From positions 51,364-115,363 of the forward strand of contig JAMOUV010000015.1 in assembly GCA_027067965.1 (NCBI GenBank): a stretch of 64,000 nt of DNA, read 5' to 3'. A program made the position numbers and the translations under genes. Of this stretch, positions 28,310 to 37,177 are shown piece by piece (position 1 is the first letter of the stretch; every line of letters starts with the position of its first letter). The notes under the pieces are model-generated. The model saw nothing but the letters and a program-made list of their open reading frames with translations, was not told the DNA's origin and did not search any database. This stretch comes from Flavobacteriales bacterium. Its GTDB lineage: Bacteria; Bacteroidota; Bacteroidia; Flavobacteriales; Flavobacteriaceae.

Positions 28310-29319
28310 GCAAACTTTTAATGATTTATTCGGGTGGAACCATCGGGATGATGAGAAATACCGACGGACATTTGGTTCCTTTTGATTTCAAATACCTGCT
28401 CGATCATATTCCCGAATTAAAACTCCTCCCGCATGAAATTGAAACCGTGTCGGTAAGCCGGCCGATAGATTCATCGGATGTGAGTTTTGATAATTGGAAA
28501 GAACTGGCCGGCATTATCCTCGACCACTATTATGATTACGAGGGCTTTGTCATCCTTCACGGAACCGATACCATGGCCTATACGGCTTCGGCATTGAGTT
28601 TTATGTTGGAAAACCTTTCCAAACCCGTCGTCCTGACCGGAAGCCAATTGCCCATCGGTGATTTGCGGACCGATGCCAAAGAAAATATCATTACTTCATT
28701 GGAAATTGCAGGAAAACAGGCCGGCGGCAAACCCGTCGTACCCGAAGTAAGCATTTATTTCGAATATAAACTCTTGCGAGGCAACCGGACAACCAAAATC
28801 AGTTCGGAACATTTCAATGCCTTCGACTCGCCTAACTATCCGCCCTTGGCGGAAGCCGGTGTAGAAATTTATTTTAACCGCGACTTGATTCTTCCTCACC
28901 GGAAAGATATTTTTAAAATTTTTACCGACTTATCCGGTGCTTTTGCCGTGATGAAAATTTATCCGGGCATTCAAGAAAGTTATTTTAGCATTTTGGATTC
29001 GGAACAAATCAAAGGCGTGATATTGGAAACTTACGGAAGCGGAAACGCGCCGCGACTAAAATGGCTCCAAAACAAAATTAAACACGCCATCGACAAAGGG
29101 GTTCATATAGTGAGCATTACCCAATGTATGCATGGAAAAATTCATCCCGGCCGCTATGAAACGGGACGTCATCTCTATGAACTCGGCGTTATTCCGGGCA
29201 GCGACTTAACCTTGGAAGCATCCGTGGCCAAAATGGCTTATCTATTGGGGAAAAATCTCAGTCATAAAGCATTCCGTACCGCCTTTATGCAATCCTTGCG
29301 AGGAGAATTGACCGAATAA
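28306..29319 (+). CDS. ansA: Type I L-asparaginase
   Basis: The enzyme hydrolyses L-asparagine to aspartate and ammonia. The 337-residue protein has the N-terminal nucleophile motif YSGGTIGM (Thr12), the second catalytic motif HGTDTMAYTASAL, and LTGSQLPIGDLRTDAKEN, all in the order of the type I (cytoplasmic, AnsA-like) class. There is no signal peptide. The C-terminal region TQCMHGKIHPGRYETG with allosteric-site character is also type I. It overlaps the upstream sugar kinase by four bases; no terminator is obvious downstream. Confidence 0.93.
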   Translation: MSKLLMIYSGGTIGMMRNTDGHLVPFDFKYLLDHIPELKLLPHEIETVSVSRPIDSSDVSFDNWKELAGIILDHYYDYEGFVILHGTDTMAYTASALSFMLENLSKPVVLTGSQLPIGDLRTDAKENIITSLEIAGKQAGGKPVVPEVSIYFEYKLLRGNRTTKISSEHFNAFDSPNYPPLAEAGVEIYFNRDLILPHRKDIFKIFTDLSGAFAVMKIYPGIQESYFSILDSEQIKGVILETYGSGNAPRLKWLQNKIKHAIDKGVHIVSITQCMHGKIHPGRYETGRHLYELGVIPGSDLTLEASVAKMAYLLGKNLSHKAFRTAFMQSLRGELTE

Positions 29320-29475
29320 TGCTCATCATATTTCGACTCGTTATTTAAACTTCCTTTATACTTTGGAAATAGTTAAAATCCGGAAAAATCCTTCGGCGCT
29401 GCATTTTCTTTACTCCATAAAATTTCGAAGTAAATAGAAAAATTCACTCGAATCAAACGTATCCCGATAATTCCG

Positions 29476-29483
29476 TAACTTTG
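29476..29483 (+). promoter_or_regulatory. smpB promoter, TAnnTTTG element
   Basis: TAACTTTG about 40 bases before the smpB ATG. The leader contains a small stem (CTCG with CGAG around 29491-29500) of uncertain meaning. Confidence 0.5.
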
Positions 29484-29523
29484 CACGGCTCGTTTTACGA
29501 GACATCGCAAAGACAGTCGAAAC

Positions 29524-30006
29524 ATGGCCAAAAAGAAGCAAAGCCCTTTTAAGAATCATATCAATATTCAAAACAAAAAAGCCCGTTTTGACTATGATAT
29601 TCTTGAAAAATTCGAAGCAGGCATTGAATTGACCGGTACGGAAATTAAATCCATCCGGATGGGCAAGGCCTCTATTGCCGACAGTTTTTGCGAATTCAAC
29701 GACAAAGGTGAACTCTTTGTGACCAATATGTACATCAAAGAATACGATCACGGTACGCATTACAATCATTTGCCCAAGCGCCAACGTAAATTATTGCTTC
29801 ATAAAAAACAGTTGCGTAAACTTCGCCAGGCGGTACAAACCAAGGGCGTAACCATTGTACCCTTACGCCTGTATATTAATAATCGCGGATTGGCTAAGAT
29901 GGAAATTGCCTTGGCACGCGGACGCAAGAAATTCGATAAACGTCAGGTATTGCGTGAACGCGATATTGCCCGTGAATTGGATAGAGAACGAAAAAAGTAT
30001 ATTTAA
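29524..30006 (+). CDS. smpB: SsrA-binding protein SmpB
   Basis: SmpB binds tmRNA and delivers it to stalled ribosomes for trans-translation. The 160-residue protein has the expected motifs: NKKARFDYDILEKFEAGIELTGTEIKSIRMGKASI, then YDHGTHYNHLPKRQRKLLLHKKQLRKL. A C-terminal tail, GRGKK-like (ARGRKKFDKRQVLRERDIARELDRERK), inserts into the mRNA channel. The tmRNA gene itself is not in the 204 bases upstream or elsewhere in the window as far as I can see. It starts a five-gene run with the thioredoxin-like, kdsB, menA and glycosyltransferase genes. Confidence 0.96.
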   Translation: MAKKKQSPFKNHINIQNKKARFDYDILEKFEAGIELTGTEIKSIRMGKASIADSFCEFNDKGELFVTNMYIKEYDHGTHYNHLPKRQRKLLLHKKQLRKLRQAVQTKGVTIVPLRLYINNRGLAKMEIALARGRKKFDKRQVLRERDIARELDRERKKYI

Positions 30007-30612
30007 ATGATGCAAAAGGAACCCTTATCTCCCCGTAATTTATGGAAAAAGCATAAGTCCGATATCCTTTTTGTCGTTTTTGTATTGCTGATGTTTATTT
30101 TCCCCAAAAATCCGCTTCGAATTTTATTAACCGATATGATGGGCAAAGCCCGAACCGTGGTAGAAAGTTTCGAATTGAATAAAAAAGACCGGAAAATTTT
30201 AAGCGACAAAGATTTGGAGTGGCAATTGGTTACCATGGACGGTCAGGTTGTAAGCTTAGCCCAATTTAGCGACAAACCCGTATTAATCAATGTGTGGGCC
30301 ACCTGGTGTCCGCCGTGTGTGGCGGAATTACCTTCGTTGGAAAAGTTATATCAAGATTACGGAGACCGGGTACATTTTATATTTTTGGCCGACGACAACC
30401 CGGACAAAGTACAAGATTTTTTGGCAAGAAAAAATTTGAAAATTCCGGTATATTTCTCAGCCACCGCCCGTCCTTTTGTTTTGAAAAGCGGAAGCATTCC
30501 CACTACCTTTATTTTGGATAAAAACCACCGGTTAAGAGTAAAAAAGACAGGTGCCATGAATTGGAATGCCGCTAAAATTCGTAACTTGTTGGACAAATAT
30601 ATTGCCGAATGA
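30007..30612 (+). CDS. TlpA/ResA-like thioredoxin-fold protein
   Basis: The 201-residue protein has one N-terminal membrane helix (about residues 20-33) and a periplasmic thioredoxin domain with the active site WATWCPPC (Cys101 and Cys104), plus a cis-proline region near SIPTTFILD. This is the TlpA/ResA arrangement: membrane-anchored reductants that keep cytochrome c apoproteins or other exported thiols reduced. It starts immediately after the smpB stop and overlaps the kdsB start by four bases. Its partner proteins are not in the window. Confidence 0.88.
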   Translation: MMQKEPLSPRNLWKKHKSDILFVVFVLLMFIFPKNPLRILLTDMMGKARTVVESFELNKKDRKILSDKDLEWQLVTMDGQVVSLAQFSDKPVLINVWATWCPPCVAELPSLEKLYQDYGDRVHFIFLADDNPDKVQDFLARKNLKIPVYFSATARPFVLKSGSIPTTFILDKNHRLRVKKTGAMNWNAAKIRNLLDKYIAE

Positions 30613-31340
30613 AAGTAGTGGCCTTTATCCCGGCACGCCTGCAATCGGAGCGTTTTCCACGGAAATTATTACAGGATTTAAACGGAAAACCGGTAGTGCT
30701 TCATACATATCAAAATGCCGTGGCTTCCGGTTTGTTTGACGAAGTAATACTGATCACCGATAGCGAAGAGATCGCGAATGTGATTAGCCAGGCCGGCGGG
30801 AAAGTTTTTATAAGCACGCGCGCCCATCAAACCGGCACCGATCGCATTGCGGAATTTGCTTCGGAAACGGACGCGGAAATAATTGTCAATATACAAGCGG
30901 ACGAACCTTTTGTTCATAAAGAATCGCTCGGCGAACTGATTCGGATATTCGAAGAAGACATAGACCGCCAAGCGGATATTGCTTCATTGATGACGAGGAT
31001 AAAAGACGAAACGGATTTTTATGATCCGAATCAAGTAAAAGTCGTTACCGATGCCCGGGGATTTGCCCTATATTTTTCGCGCGCGCCGATTCCTTATCCT
31101 CGAGACGGAAAATTTGCCGGTGCTTGGAAACACATCGGTATTTACGGCTTCAGGCGTGAAGCATTGATTCAAATTGCCCGATTGCCCCAGTCGGCATTGG
31201 AACAAATTGAGAAATTGGAAAACTTGCGCTTTTTGGAAGCGGGATTTCGAATTAAGATGAAAGAAACCCGGGCGATGAATATTGGAATCGATACCCCGGA
31301 GGATTTGATAAAAGCACGAAAATTATTGGCCGATGAATAA
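30609..31340 (+). CDS. kdsB: 3-deoxy-manno-octulosonate cytidylyltransferase
   Basis: KdsB activates KDO with CTP to form CMP-KDO for the lipopolysaccharide inner core. The 243-residue protein has the nucleotidyltransferase start IPARLQSERFPRKLL, TDSEEIANV, HQTGTDRIAEF and the metal-binding NIQADEPFVHKE. PYPRDGKFAGAWKHIGIYGFRREAL follows in the sugar-binding half. It overlaps neighbours on both sides (four bases with the thioredoxin-like gene, eight with menA). Its presence shows a KDO-containing LPS core. Confidence 0.95.
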   Translation: MKVVAFIPARLQSERFPRKLLQDLNGKPVVLHTYQNAVASGLFDEVILITDSEEIANVISQAGGKVFISTRAHQTGTDRIAEFASETDAEIIVNIQADEPFVHKESLGELIRIFEEDIDRQADIASLMTRIKDETDFYDPNQVKVVTDARGFALYFSRAPIPYPRDGKFAGAWKHIGIYGFRREALIQIARLPQSALEQIEKLENLRFLEAGFRIKMKETRAMNIGIDTPEDLIKARKLLADE

Positions 31341-32226
31341 AGGAAAAGTATGGATTTCCGCTATGCGTTTGCGTACCCTGCCGTTGTCATTGGCAGGTAT
31401 TATTCTGGGAAGCGGTATAGCGGCTTCGAAAGGTTTTTTTGATATAAGAATTTTTATTTTGGCCGTTTTAACGGCTGTTTCTTATCAAATTTTATCCAAT
31501 TTGGCCAATGATTACGGCGACGGCCTCAAAGGAACCGACCGAAACCGGGTAGGCCCGCAACGGGCCGTTCAGTCCGGCTTGATTAGTCGCCAAGCCATGA
31601 AAAAAGCCCTTTATATCAACATTATTGTTTCTCTGATCCTGACCGTAATTTTGCTAAAAACGGCCTTTCCGCAAACCGGAAAAACTTTTTATTTATACTT
31701 GATCCTCGGCATTGCAGCCATATGGGCCGCCTTGAAATATACGGTCGGAACCAAGGCCTACGGTTACATGGGATTAGGCGACTTATTCGTATTGATTTTT
31801 TTCGGTTGGGTATCGGTGGCAGGCGTCTATTACCTGTATGTCAAAGATTTGGATTTCATGATTTTTTTGCCTGCTACAGCCATCGGATTGCTTGCCGTAG
31901 CCGTGTTGAACATTAATAACATGCGCGATTTGGAAAATGACCGCCGTGCGGGAAAACAGACCCTGGCGGTTAAATTGGGGCTTTCTTCGGCGATGAAATA
32001 TCACCGGAGCATATTGATTTTATCATTCTTGCTCATGCTTTATTACACTTTGGAATATTTAAATTCTTCTTGGCAATTTTTGGCATTGGCTCTCTACGTA
32101 CCCCTTTTTTTTCATTTATTTAAATTAAACCCGGCCCAACCCATTACTTATAATAAAGCCCTGAAGCAAGTTTCTTTACTTACGTTTTTTTTCGCCGTAT
32201 TATATGGCATAACCCTTAATTTGTAA
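31333..32226 (+). CDS. menA: 1,4-dihydroxy-2-naphthoate polyprenyltransferase MenA
   Basis: MenA attaches a polyprenyl chain to dihydroxynaphthoate in menaquinone synthesis. The 297-residue membrane protein has eight to nine helices and both aspartate motifs of the UbiA superfamily: NLANDYGDGLKGTDRNR (first) and NNMRDLENDRRAGKQTLAVKLG (second). GPQRAVQSGLI is characteristic of MenA as opposed to UbiA. It overlaps kdsB by eight bases and is followed four bases later by a glycosyltransferase gene. It indicates menaquinone-based respiration. Confidence 0.95.
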   Translation: MNKGKVWISAMRLRTLPLSLAGIILGSGIAASKGFFDIRIFILAVLTAVSYQILSNLANDYGDGLKGTDRNRVGPQRAVQSGLISRQAMKKALYINIIVSLILTVILLKTAFPQTGKTFYLYLILGIAAIWAALKYTVGTKAYGYMGLGDLFVLIFFGWVSVAGVYYLYVKDLDFMIFLPATAIGLLAVAVLNINNMRDLENDRRAGKQTLAVKLGLSSAMKYHRSILILSFLLMLYYTLEYLNSSWQFLALALYVPLFFHLFKLNPAQPITYNKALKQVSLLTFFFAVLYGITLNL

Positions 32227-32230
32227 CAAC

Positions 32231-33265
32231 ATGTACCCGCGAAACAAATACTGGAATCCCTTGGTAAAATATTTAAAAAAACAGGGTTTGGAAGATGAAT
32301 TTTTCCTTGCTCCGGAAGTATTATTATACGATTTTCCCAAAGTATTGCCCTATCAAATTTTGAAGCACATTCGCTTGAGCGATTATAATTGGGAATATGT
32401 GGTATTTCACAAAAAACTTCCCGAAGATATGACCAATAACTTTTTGGATATGTTACGCAAGGAATATCAGGCGGTTTGGGCTAATCATCTGTTTGTCATA
32501 CTGAAGAAACATCCTTCCCGTTTGGAAAAATTAAAGGCATCCAAATACCTTTTTTCCTCAAGAATTTCATGGAAAAAATATTATAAAAAGGATACAAACA
32601 AACGCAATGGCATTTTGATTACCACGTATAACCGGCCACAATATTTGGAACGCTTGCTGGAGCAATTGAAAGGACGCCCGGAAGAAATCATGGTAGTGAA
32701 TGACGGTTCGGACAAAAAATTTATGGCACATTACAACCAAATAAAAAAAGATTTTCCCCGGGTAAATTTTATCAATAATTCGAAAAACATCGGATTGGTT
32801 TTTTCCATGAACACGGGTTTTGCATACTTTCTCTCCGATCCGGATGTGGAATGGATTCATTATTTTCAGGATGACGTCCTTATTGAGGAAGATTTATTTG
32901 AAAAAACGGCCAAAGTGGCCCACCATGAGAATTTTCCGGTGATAACCGGTATGCATCGTGAACCGCATAAAATTTGTAAAGCGGACCGAATCAACGGAAT
33001 TGATGTATTTTTCTTGCGATCGGCACCGGCTCATCATTTGTTCATGCATAGGCAATACTTGATGGACAATCTGCCCATTCCCAACCCGTATGTGGGCGCG
33101 CCCAAACCGGGTAAAGGACGCCCCGGTCAAGGTTCGGATGCCGACTGGTGGTTACTTTCCTGGTCGCCCAAATCCATTGTAAAACGCGACGGATATATAG
33201 TGGCTATCCCCGGGCTGGTACATACGGACATGAATCCGGAATTGTCCACCTGGGCGGAATCATAA
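32231..33265 (+). CDS. Family 2-like glycosyltransferase
   Basis: The 344-residue protein has an N-terminal region of about 125 residues without a known fold, then a GT-A domain: GILITTYNRPQYLERLLEQL, MVVNDGSDKK, and FINNSKNIGLVFSMNTGF with the Asn residues of GT2 donors. YFQDDVLIEEDLF carries QDD where classical enzymes have DxD. The C-terminal part with GSDADWWLLSWSP likely holds the acceptor site. No membrane segment. It presumably adds a sugar to a cell-surface glycan. It is the last gene of the smpB-kdsB-menA run. Confidence 0.75.
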   Translation: MYPRNKYWNPLVKYLKKQGLEDEFFLAPEVLLYDFPKVLPYQILKHIRLSDYNWEYVVFHKKLPEDMTNNFLDMLRKEYQAVWANHLFVILKKHPSRLEKLKASKYLFSSRISWKKYYKKDTNKRNGILITTYNRPQYLERLLEQLKGRPEEIMVVNDGSDKKFMAHYNQIKKDFPRVNFINNSKNIGLVFSMNTGFAYFLSDPDVEWIHYFQDDVLIEEDLFEKTAKVAHHENFPVITGMHREPHKICKADRINGIDVFFLRSAPAHHLFMHRQYLMDNLPIPNPYVGAPKPGKGRPGQGSDADWWLLSWSPKSIVKRDGYIVAIPGLVHTDMNPELSTWAES

Positions 33266-33364
33266 TTCAAGCCGAGAATAGGAGTTGATCCGGTTTTTTT
33301 ATAGGGCACGCAATTAATAAAAGATGATTGCTGATAAAATTGATTAGGAAGTATGAAAAAAATA

Positions 33365-33395
33365 TTGGAAACAATTTGTAATAATCTTACATTTG
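33365..33395 (+). promoter_or_regulatory. Promoter of DUF5916 gene, TTG-N20-TACATTTG
   Basis: TTG at 33365-33367 and TACATTTG at 33388-33395, 20 bases apart. The predicted leader is about 60 bases. Confidence 0.7.
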
Positions 33396-33462
33396 CGTGA
33401 TAAATGTAACAATTTTCTCATTAAGAGATCGTTTAATAAAGCGAGGATAAGAAAATTAATAA

Positions 33463-35868
33463 ATGAAAAATAACCCGTTATTTGTATTGGCCCTTTTCTT
33501 TTTTCTTTTTCAATCTGTAGGGGCGCAAGAAACAAGGACCATACAAGCGATTCGACTTGCACATCCTCCCAAAATAGACGGCAAAATCGACGATTCTTGG
33601 GGAAAGGTTCCGGCAGTAAAAAACTTCTACGAATTCTATCCCGGTTTCGGAGAGCCGATACCACCGGCATATCATACCGAAGTCAAAGTGTCGTATGACG
33701 ATACGGGTATTTATATTTTGGCGGTTATGCAGGATCCGCATCCGGACAAAATTATGCGAGTGTTCGGCCTTCGCGATCAATTCAGTGTATCGGATTTATT
33801 CGGCATTATGATCAATCCCTTCCGGGCGCCCGGAAATAATTATTTGTTTATGGTTTCGGCGGGCGGCACCCAACTGGACGGGCTCCAAGGACAAGATACC
33901 GACCTGTCATGGAATGCCGTATGGAAATCCGCAGTGGCCATTACGGATCGAGGATGGGTGGTGGAAATGGCCATCCCCTATTCGGCTTTGCGTTTCCCAA
34001 AAAAAGAGGAGCAAATTTGGGCGGTAAATTTCTTCCGGGAAATTACTTCGATACGAAAAAAATATTCCTGGATTTTGATTGATAAAACCAAACAAGTGGA
34101 CCCTGTGGCTTTTACGGGTGAACTAAGAGGCATAAGAAATATAAAGCCCCCCGTGCGCCTGAGTTTTTATCCATATTCGTCCGTTAATTTAATGCATTAT
34201 AAAGGAGAGTCCAAAATATCGCCGGCCTTCGGATTGGATTTAAAATACGGATTGAATGAAAATTTCACATTGGATGCCACCCTGATTCCCGATTTCAGTG
34301 ATGTGCCTTATGATGAAATCGTATTAAACTTGGGGCCATTCGAGCAATTTTACAGTGAGAATCGTCCGTTTTTTACCGAAGGCATGCAATTATTTAACAA
34401 GGGAAGAATTTTTTATTCGCGACGAATCGGTGGACGCCCGATTGATTTTTCCAGACCGTTTTACGAAAAAACTTCCACTGAAATTATTGAAAAAAATCCC
34501 GAGAAAACCAATTTAATTAATGCCATTAAACTTTCCGGAAGAACGGATAACGGCTTGGGAATCGGTATTTTGAATGCTATAACCAATAAATCGGAAGCCG
34601 TATTGACGGATACCGTGACGGGCAATTCTCGCCATGTTTTAACTTCGCCCTATACCAATTATAATGTGGCTGTTATCGATTATGTTTTCGGCAAAAATAA
34701 TGTGGCCGGTATAATGAATACCAATACACTGCGGGCCGGTTCATATAAAGATGCCAATGTCACTTCCTTGTTTTATACTTTATATTTACAGCATAATACA
34801 TTGAAAATTTCGGGAAAATCCAATATGTCATTGATTATGGATTCAGCCCGGACGGCCGGGTTTTTTGGGAATTTGGATGTTTATAAAAAAATTAACGGAC
34901 ACGAGTTCGGTATCGAATTTATGTTTAAGGATGATAAATACGATATCCGAGATTTGGGATTTATGCATGCCAATAATATCGTCATATATGATTTCTTTTA
35001 TAAATATTCCATTCTTAAGCCGATTAAATATTTCAATAGATTAAAATTTGCCGTTGATGTGGGATTGGACCATGTATATAAACCATATGGTATATATAGA
35101 AAGGATATCGGTTTTCGTGTTTTTGCCACTACCAAGAAACAATTATCCTTAGGAGGCGGTATAAAATTCATCTCGGACACCAAGGATTATTATGAACCGC
35201 GTTTGCCCGGAAGATTTTATTTGGATCCGGCTAAAATGATGGCCCATATTTTTGTTTCAACCGATTATCGTAAAAAACTGGCTTTCGATGCCGGAATCGG
35301 CGGCCATAATTATTTGGCTTCAGATGGAAGCGGATTTAGGATTCGGCTGAGTCCGTTGCTGCGGCTATCCAATCAATTCAGTATGCGGTATATGTTGATT
35401 TATAATAAAATATTTGATGAAAAAGGATTTGTACGAATCAAAAGAGGAGACATTATTTTCGGAAAAAGAAACAAAAAAAGTATTTCGCAAAACTTATCGG
35501 CCAATTATTATTTTACGGTCAAATCGGCCTTAAGTTTGAGTTTTCGTCATTATTGGGCGCCGGTTCATTACACGGCATTCTATAAGTTAAAAGAAGACGG
35601 TACTTTAACGCCCATACCCGATAGCGGCCGAAATGAAAATATTAATTTCAACGTATGGAATTTCGATTTCGGTTATACCTGGGAATTTGCACCGGGAAGT
35701 CAATTGACTTTGCTTTATCGAAACAATTTGCAAGAATTTAATAGGAAGTACGACTTAACCTACGCCGAAAATTTGGATCAACTTTTCAAACAACCACAAC
35801 GTCATAATTTTATTGTGAAAGCCATTTATTATTTGGATTATAATACGGTAATCAGGAAGTGGTTTTAG
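33463..35868 (+). CDS. DUF5916 outer-membrane protein with CBM9-like N-terminus
   Basis: The 801-residue protein has a signal peptide (about 1-21, ending VGAQ). A family 9 carbohydrate-binding-like domain spans about residues 28-210 (PKIDGKIDDSWGKVPAVKNFYEFYP, DTGIYILAVMQDP, WVVEMAIPYSALRFP). A long C-terminal region of beta strands carries the DUF5916 signature FTLDATLIPDFSDVPYDEIVLNLGPFEQFYSENRPFFTEGMQLF. The rest (about 240-801) reads as an outer-membrane barrel. Proteins of this kind may bind polysaccharide or other ligands at the surface. Its 3' end overlaps that of the convergent minus-strand gene by 17 bases. Confidence 0.85.
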   Translation: MKNNPLFVLALFFFLFQSVGAQETRTIQAIRLAHPPKIDGKIDDSWGKVPAVKNFYEFYPGFGEPIPPAYHTEVKVSYDDTGIYILAVMQDPHPDKIMRVFGLRDQFSVSDLFGIMINPFRAPGNNYLFMVSAGGTQLDGLQGQDTDLSWNAVWKSAVAITDRGWVVEMAIPYSALRFPKKEEQIWAVNFFREITSIRKKYSWILIDKTKQVDPVAFTGELRGIRNIKPPVRLSFYPYSSVNLMHYKGESKISPAFGLDLKYGLNENFTLDATLIPDFSDVPYDEIVLNLGPFEQFYSENRPFFTEGMQLFNKGRIFYSRRIGGRPIDFSRPFYEKTSTEIIEKNPEKTNLINAIKLSGRTDNGLGIGILNAITNKSEAVLTDTVTGNSRHVLTSPYTNYNVAVIDYVFGKNNVAGIMNTNTLRAGSYKDANVTSLFYTLYLQHNTLKISGKSNMSLIMDSARTAGFFGNLDVYKKINGHEFGIEFMFKDDKYDIRDLGFMHANNIVIYDFFYKYSILKPIKYFNRLKFAVDVGLDHVYKPYGIYRKDIGFRVFATTKKQLSLGGGIKFISDTKDYYEPRLPGRFYLDPAKMMAHIFVSTDYRKKLAFDAGIGGHNYLASDGSGFRIRLSPLLRLSNQFSMRYMLIYNKIFDEKGFVRIKRGDIIFGKRNKKSISQNLSANYYFTVKSALSLSFRHYWAPVHYTAFYKLKEDGTLTPIPDSGRNENINFNVWNFDFGYTWEFAPGSQLTLLYRNNLQEFNRKYDLTYAENLDQLFKQPQRHNFIVKAIYYLDYNTVIRKWF

Positions 35869-37177
35869 TGGAATTTTTTTTAGTTTTTTTCTCCAATGGT
35901 TTCAAAACCGGCTTGTGGAAAAACATCTTCAACATATTAAAATTATAAGAAATTGCCACTATTGCCAATATGACCAATGAGATATTTAAAATCCATTCGT
36001 TTTTCGTAATTAAACCCAGCAAAAACATAAAGAAAAACACCAAATATAAACGATATTGCCACAAAGCCAAAGTGGCATGATATACTTCTTTAGGCAAAGG
36101 AATTTGATATTTACCCACATAAGGTTGATAGCGTTCCAACCATATAATAAAAGGAATGGTTTTGTAAGTTTGTCCGAGAATAATCATATTAATTACGCCG
36201 AAAATCACACTAAACAAGAGCAAAGAAGTTAAAGTAAGGGCCAAGGAAGAGTGTTCGCCGGACTGAAAAAGTAAAACCATACCGATCAATGCCGGAATGA
36301 AGATAAGAATAAAAATCAGCATGGTGGGTTGCATACCTTCGTCCAAGATTCTTTTGAAACGTTGCCGGTATGCGTCATAGACGAATTTCACATAAAACAC
36401 AACCGATAGAAAAATGAGTATCCATCCGACAATAATCATTCCACGGGAGTCTATCCAAAGCCATGATAAGGCAAGCAATAACAAACCGGAATTAAGAAAA
36501 ATAAAGGAAGGCCAGAGCGGTTTTTCGCTGTGTTTATGCGATACCAAAAACATAGGAATCAAAGTAGTTCCCACCCCGAAAATCATTTGAATAAAAAAAC
36601 CGACCAGTCCGGAAGTGGCATGAATTTTCAAATGATGTAAATTGCCAGTTTCGAGGAAATTATACTTAAAATTCAGGGCCATCAATAAACCTTCGGTTTG
36701 GGCAAAAAGCAACCAGAAAATGGCTGCAATAATAAAGTAATTCTTAATATTTTTAATGGTGGCATTTTTGTACGAAAGCCCGATATTCAATACAAATAGA
36801 AACAAGCCGGTGTACATCAACTCCGCCGACCAAATCAAATAATCGTCCAAATGTCCCGTCCAAAACGAATAGGCCATGAGAAAAACCGAAATACCCGTGA
36901 TCCAAAAAGTCAGTTTGGCAATGAATTCACTGAAAAGTTTGGTTTCGAATACCACCGGAACCAATTGGTACAACGATCCGTAAACCAACATCATTGCCCA
37001 TCCCAATAAATTCACATGGACAATGGCCAAAATTTTGGTATGATAATAAGGTAAAAATAATTCCGTCCGTGCCAAAAGCATCAATATAACCGCTACGGCA
37101 AAAGAAATCGCACCAAACAAAAAATGAGGTTTGACCACACTGATATCCGGAGCGTTTTGGGTATGGATTTTTGTCAT
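35852..37177 (-). CDS. Heme-copper-oxidase-like/NnrS-like 12-helix membrane protein
   Basis: The 441-residue protein has about twelve membrane helices. A helix near the N-terminus reads IVHVNLLGWAMMLVYGSLYQLVPV and a later segment LHHLKIHATSGLVGFFIQMIFGVGTTLIPMF. These histidines and the HxNLxG pattern resemble cbb3-type oxidase subunit I and NnrS-like heme proteins. However, the full set of copper-site histidines and the His-Tyr pair of true oxidases is not obvious. The start overlaps the stop of the DUF2249 gene (ATGA on the minus strand), so the two are cotranslated. In related bacteria such pairs occur near denitrification or NO-handling genes; that role is inferred here. Confidence 0.65.
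   Translation of the reverse strand: MTKIHTQNAPDISVVKPHFLFGAISFAVAVILMLLARTELFLPYYHTKILAIVHVNLLGWAMMLVYGSLYQLVPVVFETKLFSEFIAKLTFWITGISVFLMAYSFWTGHLDDYLIWSAELMYTGLFLFVLNIGLSYKNATIKNIKNYFIIAAIFWLLFAQTEGLLMALNFKYNFLETGNLHHLKIHATSGLVGFFIQMIFGVGTTLIPMFLVSHKHSEKPLWPSFIFLNSGLLLLALSWLWIDSRGMIIVGWILIFLSVVFYVKFVYDAYRQRFKRILDEGMQPTMLIFILIFIPALIGMVLLFQSGEHSSLALTLTSLLLFSVIFGVINMIILGQTYKTIPFIIWLERYQPYVGKYQIPLPKEVYHATLALWQYRLYLVFFFMFLLGLITKNEWILNISLVILAIVAISYNFNMLKMFFHKPVLKPLEKKTKKNSTKTTS

Noticed and set aside
29320..29523. A tmRNA gene next to smpB
   Set aside because: No tRNA-like acceptor or tag frame recognised in the intergenic sequence.
35852..37177. True cytochrome c oxidase subunit I
   Set aside because: The complete set of heme and copper ligands is not visible, and no subunit II or cytochrome genes are adjacent.
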